Assembly (NCBI GenBank): GCA_964506785.1
Contig: CAZDME010000068.1
Coordinates: forward strand, 1-5,936
Direction of reading: 5' to 3'
Origin: CAZDME01 sp964506785 [NCBI: uncultured bacterium]
GTDB taxonomy: Bacteria > CAZDME01 > JAYEMH01
Length of the DNA stretch: 5,936 nucleotides
The notes beneath the pieces are model-generated. The model had not been told where the DNA came from and made no database searches. It worked only from the letters and a program-made list of their open reading frames with translations. The position numbers and the translations under genes were made by a program. This document shows, one piece after another, positions 5,464-5,936 of this stretch. Every line of letters begins with the position of its first letter. Within the stretch, counting starts at the first letter, position 1.

Positions 5464-5936
5464 ATGATTAATGTAATAAATTGGGCCGCGAACTATTTAG
5501 CGGGTAATAATCCTGTTCCTTCCAGAGCCGAGGCGGAATTTCTGCTCAGCGGTTTTTTAGATTGCCCTACGATAGATCTATACTTAAATAGAAACGGCCT
5601 GGATAAAAAACAAAAAGAAGCTTTTCGGACCTTGGTTGAGGAAAGAAAAAAGGGAGTTCCTCGGCAAATTTTATTGGGGCGGACCCAGTTTATGGATTGG
5701 ACCTTTTTAGTGCAAAAAGGAGTTTTTATCCCCCGTCCAGAAACGGAAATTTTAGTCGAAACCGCTTTCCAGATTATCGAACGATTTCCTTTAACTCCGG
5801 GTGAGAGAATTTTAGATTTAGGCACCGGTTCAGGAATTATTGCCATAAGCCTGCTAAAGATGTTCCCTGGGGTTAAAGTTTATGCTACGGATATATCTGA
5901 ACGAGCCCTTTCTCTGGCAGAGAAAAATGCCAAAGT
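5464..5936 (+). CDS. prmC: release factor glutamine methyltransferase PrmC/HemK, N-terminal part (3' end outside window)
   Basis: The first 157 residues are present; the frame is open at the right edge. PrmC uses S-adenosylmethionine to methylate the Gln of the GGQ motif in RF1 and RF2. The N-terminal helical domain contains RKKGVPRQILLGRTQFM at 61-77, and GVFIPRPETE at 86-95 is a family signature. The SAM-binding motif I, DLGTGSG, is at 118-124, and acidic Asp143 in ATDIS would bind the SAM ribose. The NPPY catalytic motif is expected just beyond the edge and cannot be checked. The ATG at 5464 has GAGG at 5455-5458 with a 5-nt gap. An in-frame GTG at 5446 is possible, but its AGGGAG abuts the codon. 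It follows prfA after an 82-nt gap, the usual gene partnership. Confidence 0.95.
   Translation, partial: MINVINWAANYLAGNNPVPSRAEAEFLLSGFLDCPTIDLYLNRNGLDKKQKEAFRTLVEERKKGVPRQILLGRTQFMDWTFLVQKGVFIPRPETEILVETAFQIIERFPLTPGERILDLGTGSGIIAISLLKMFPGVKVYATDISERALSLAEKNAK

Noticed and set aside
5493-5846. Minus-strand open frame of 117 codons within prmC
   Set aside because: The plus strand encodes conserved PrmC signatures (PRPETE, DLGTGSG) throughout; the antisense product matches nothing I know.
1-5936. CRISPR array, insertion sequence, phage or defence genes
   Set aside because: No regularly spaced repeats, transposase, integrase or defence-type motifs were found; nearly all of the window is accounted for by housekeeping genes.

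Overview
The window is bacterial chromosomal DNA with densely packed housekeeping genes, using the standard bacterial code: TGA ends rpsI and rpmE, and each core protein reads through cleanly to the length expected of its family. A zinc-type L31, flavin-dependent ThyX instead of ThyA, a lipobox lipoprotein, lysine-rich protein tails and A/G-rich coding DNA suggest an anaerobic or candidate-phylum bacterium. The order rpmE-thyX-prfA-prmC and a divergent FtsH would fit something like Omnitrophota, but that is an inference from general familiarity and is weakly held. I see no mobile element, CRISPR array, tRNA, rRNA or phage gene.

Layout. (1) Positions 2-534, plus strand: the 3' end of rplM (L13) followed after 14 nt by rpsI (S9), the classic two-gene ribosomal operon. 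(2) Positions 535-658: a convergent intergenic gap with one imperfect hairpin and no good U-tract terminator. (3) Positions 659-3116, minus strand: an FtsH-type membrane AAA+ zinc protease with an unusually short periplasmic loop, followed by an overlapping gene for an unrecognised lipoprotein. The pair is driven by a near-consensus sigma70-type promoter lying so close to the ATG that the 5' leader would be only a few nucleotides. (4) Positions 3117-3370: a divergent intergenic region with the ftsH promoter on one strand and an extended -10 promoter for rpmE on the other. The rpmE side has a leader of about 130 nt containing a possible 13-codon ORF. (5) Positions 3371-5936, plus strand: rpmE (L31), thyX, prfA (RF1) and prmC (RF1/RF2 glutamine methyltransferase, cut by the window end). 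The first three genes overlap stop to start.

How the genes fit together. PrmC methylates the Gln of the GGQ motif in the release factor encoded just upstream, so prfA-prmC is a functional pair. L31 is a ribosome component, and ThyX supplies dTMP, so the operon joins translation with DNA precursor synthesis. FtsH degrades membrane and regulatory proteins at the inner membrane; the overlapping lipoprotein may be a periplasmic partner, but only the gene arrangement suggests this.

Nothing here is clearly a new biological system. The points most worth a second look are the FtsH-lipoprotein pair, the Ser replacing His in the ThyX signature motif, and the recurrent lysine-rich C-terminal tails at gene junctions.
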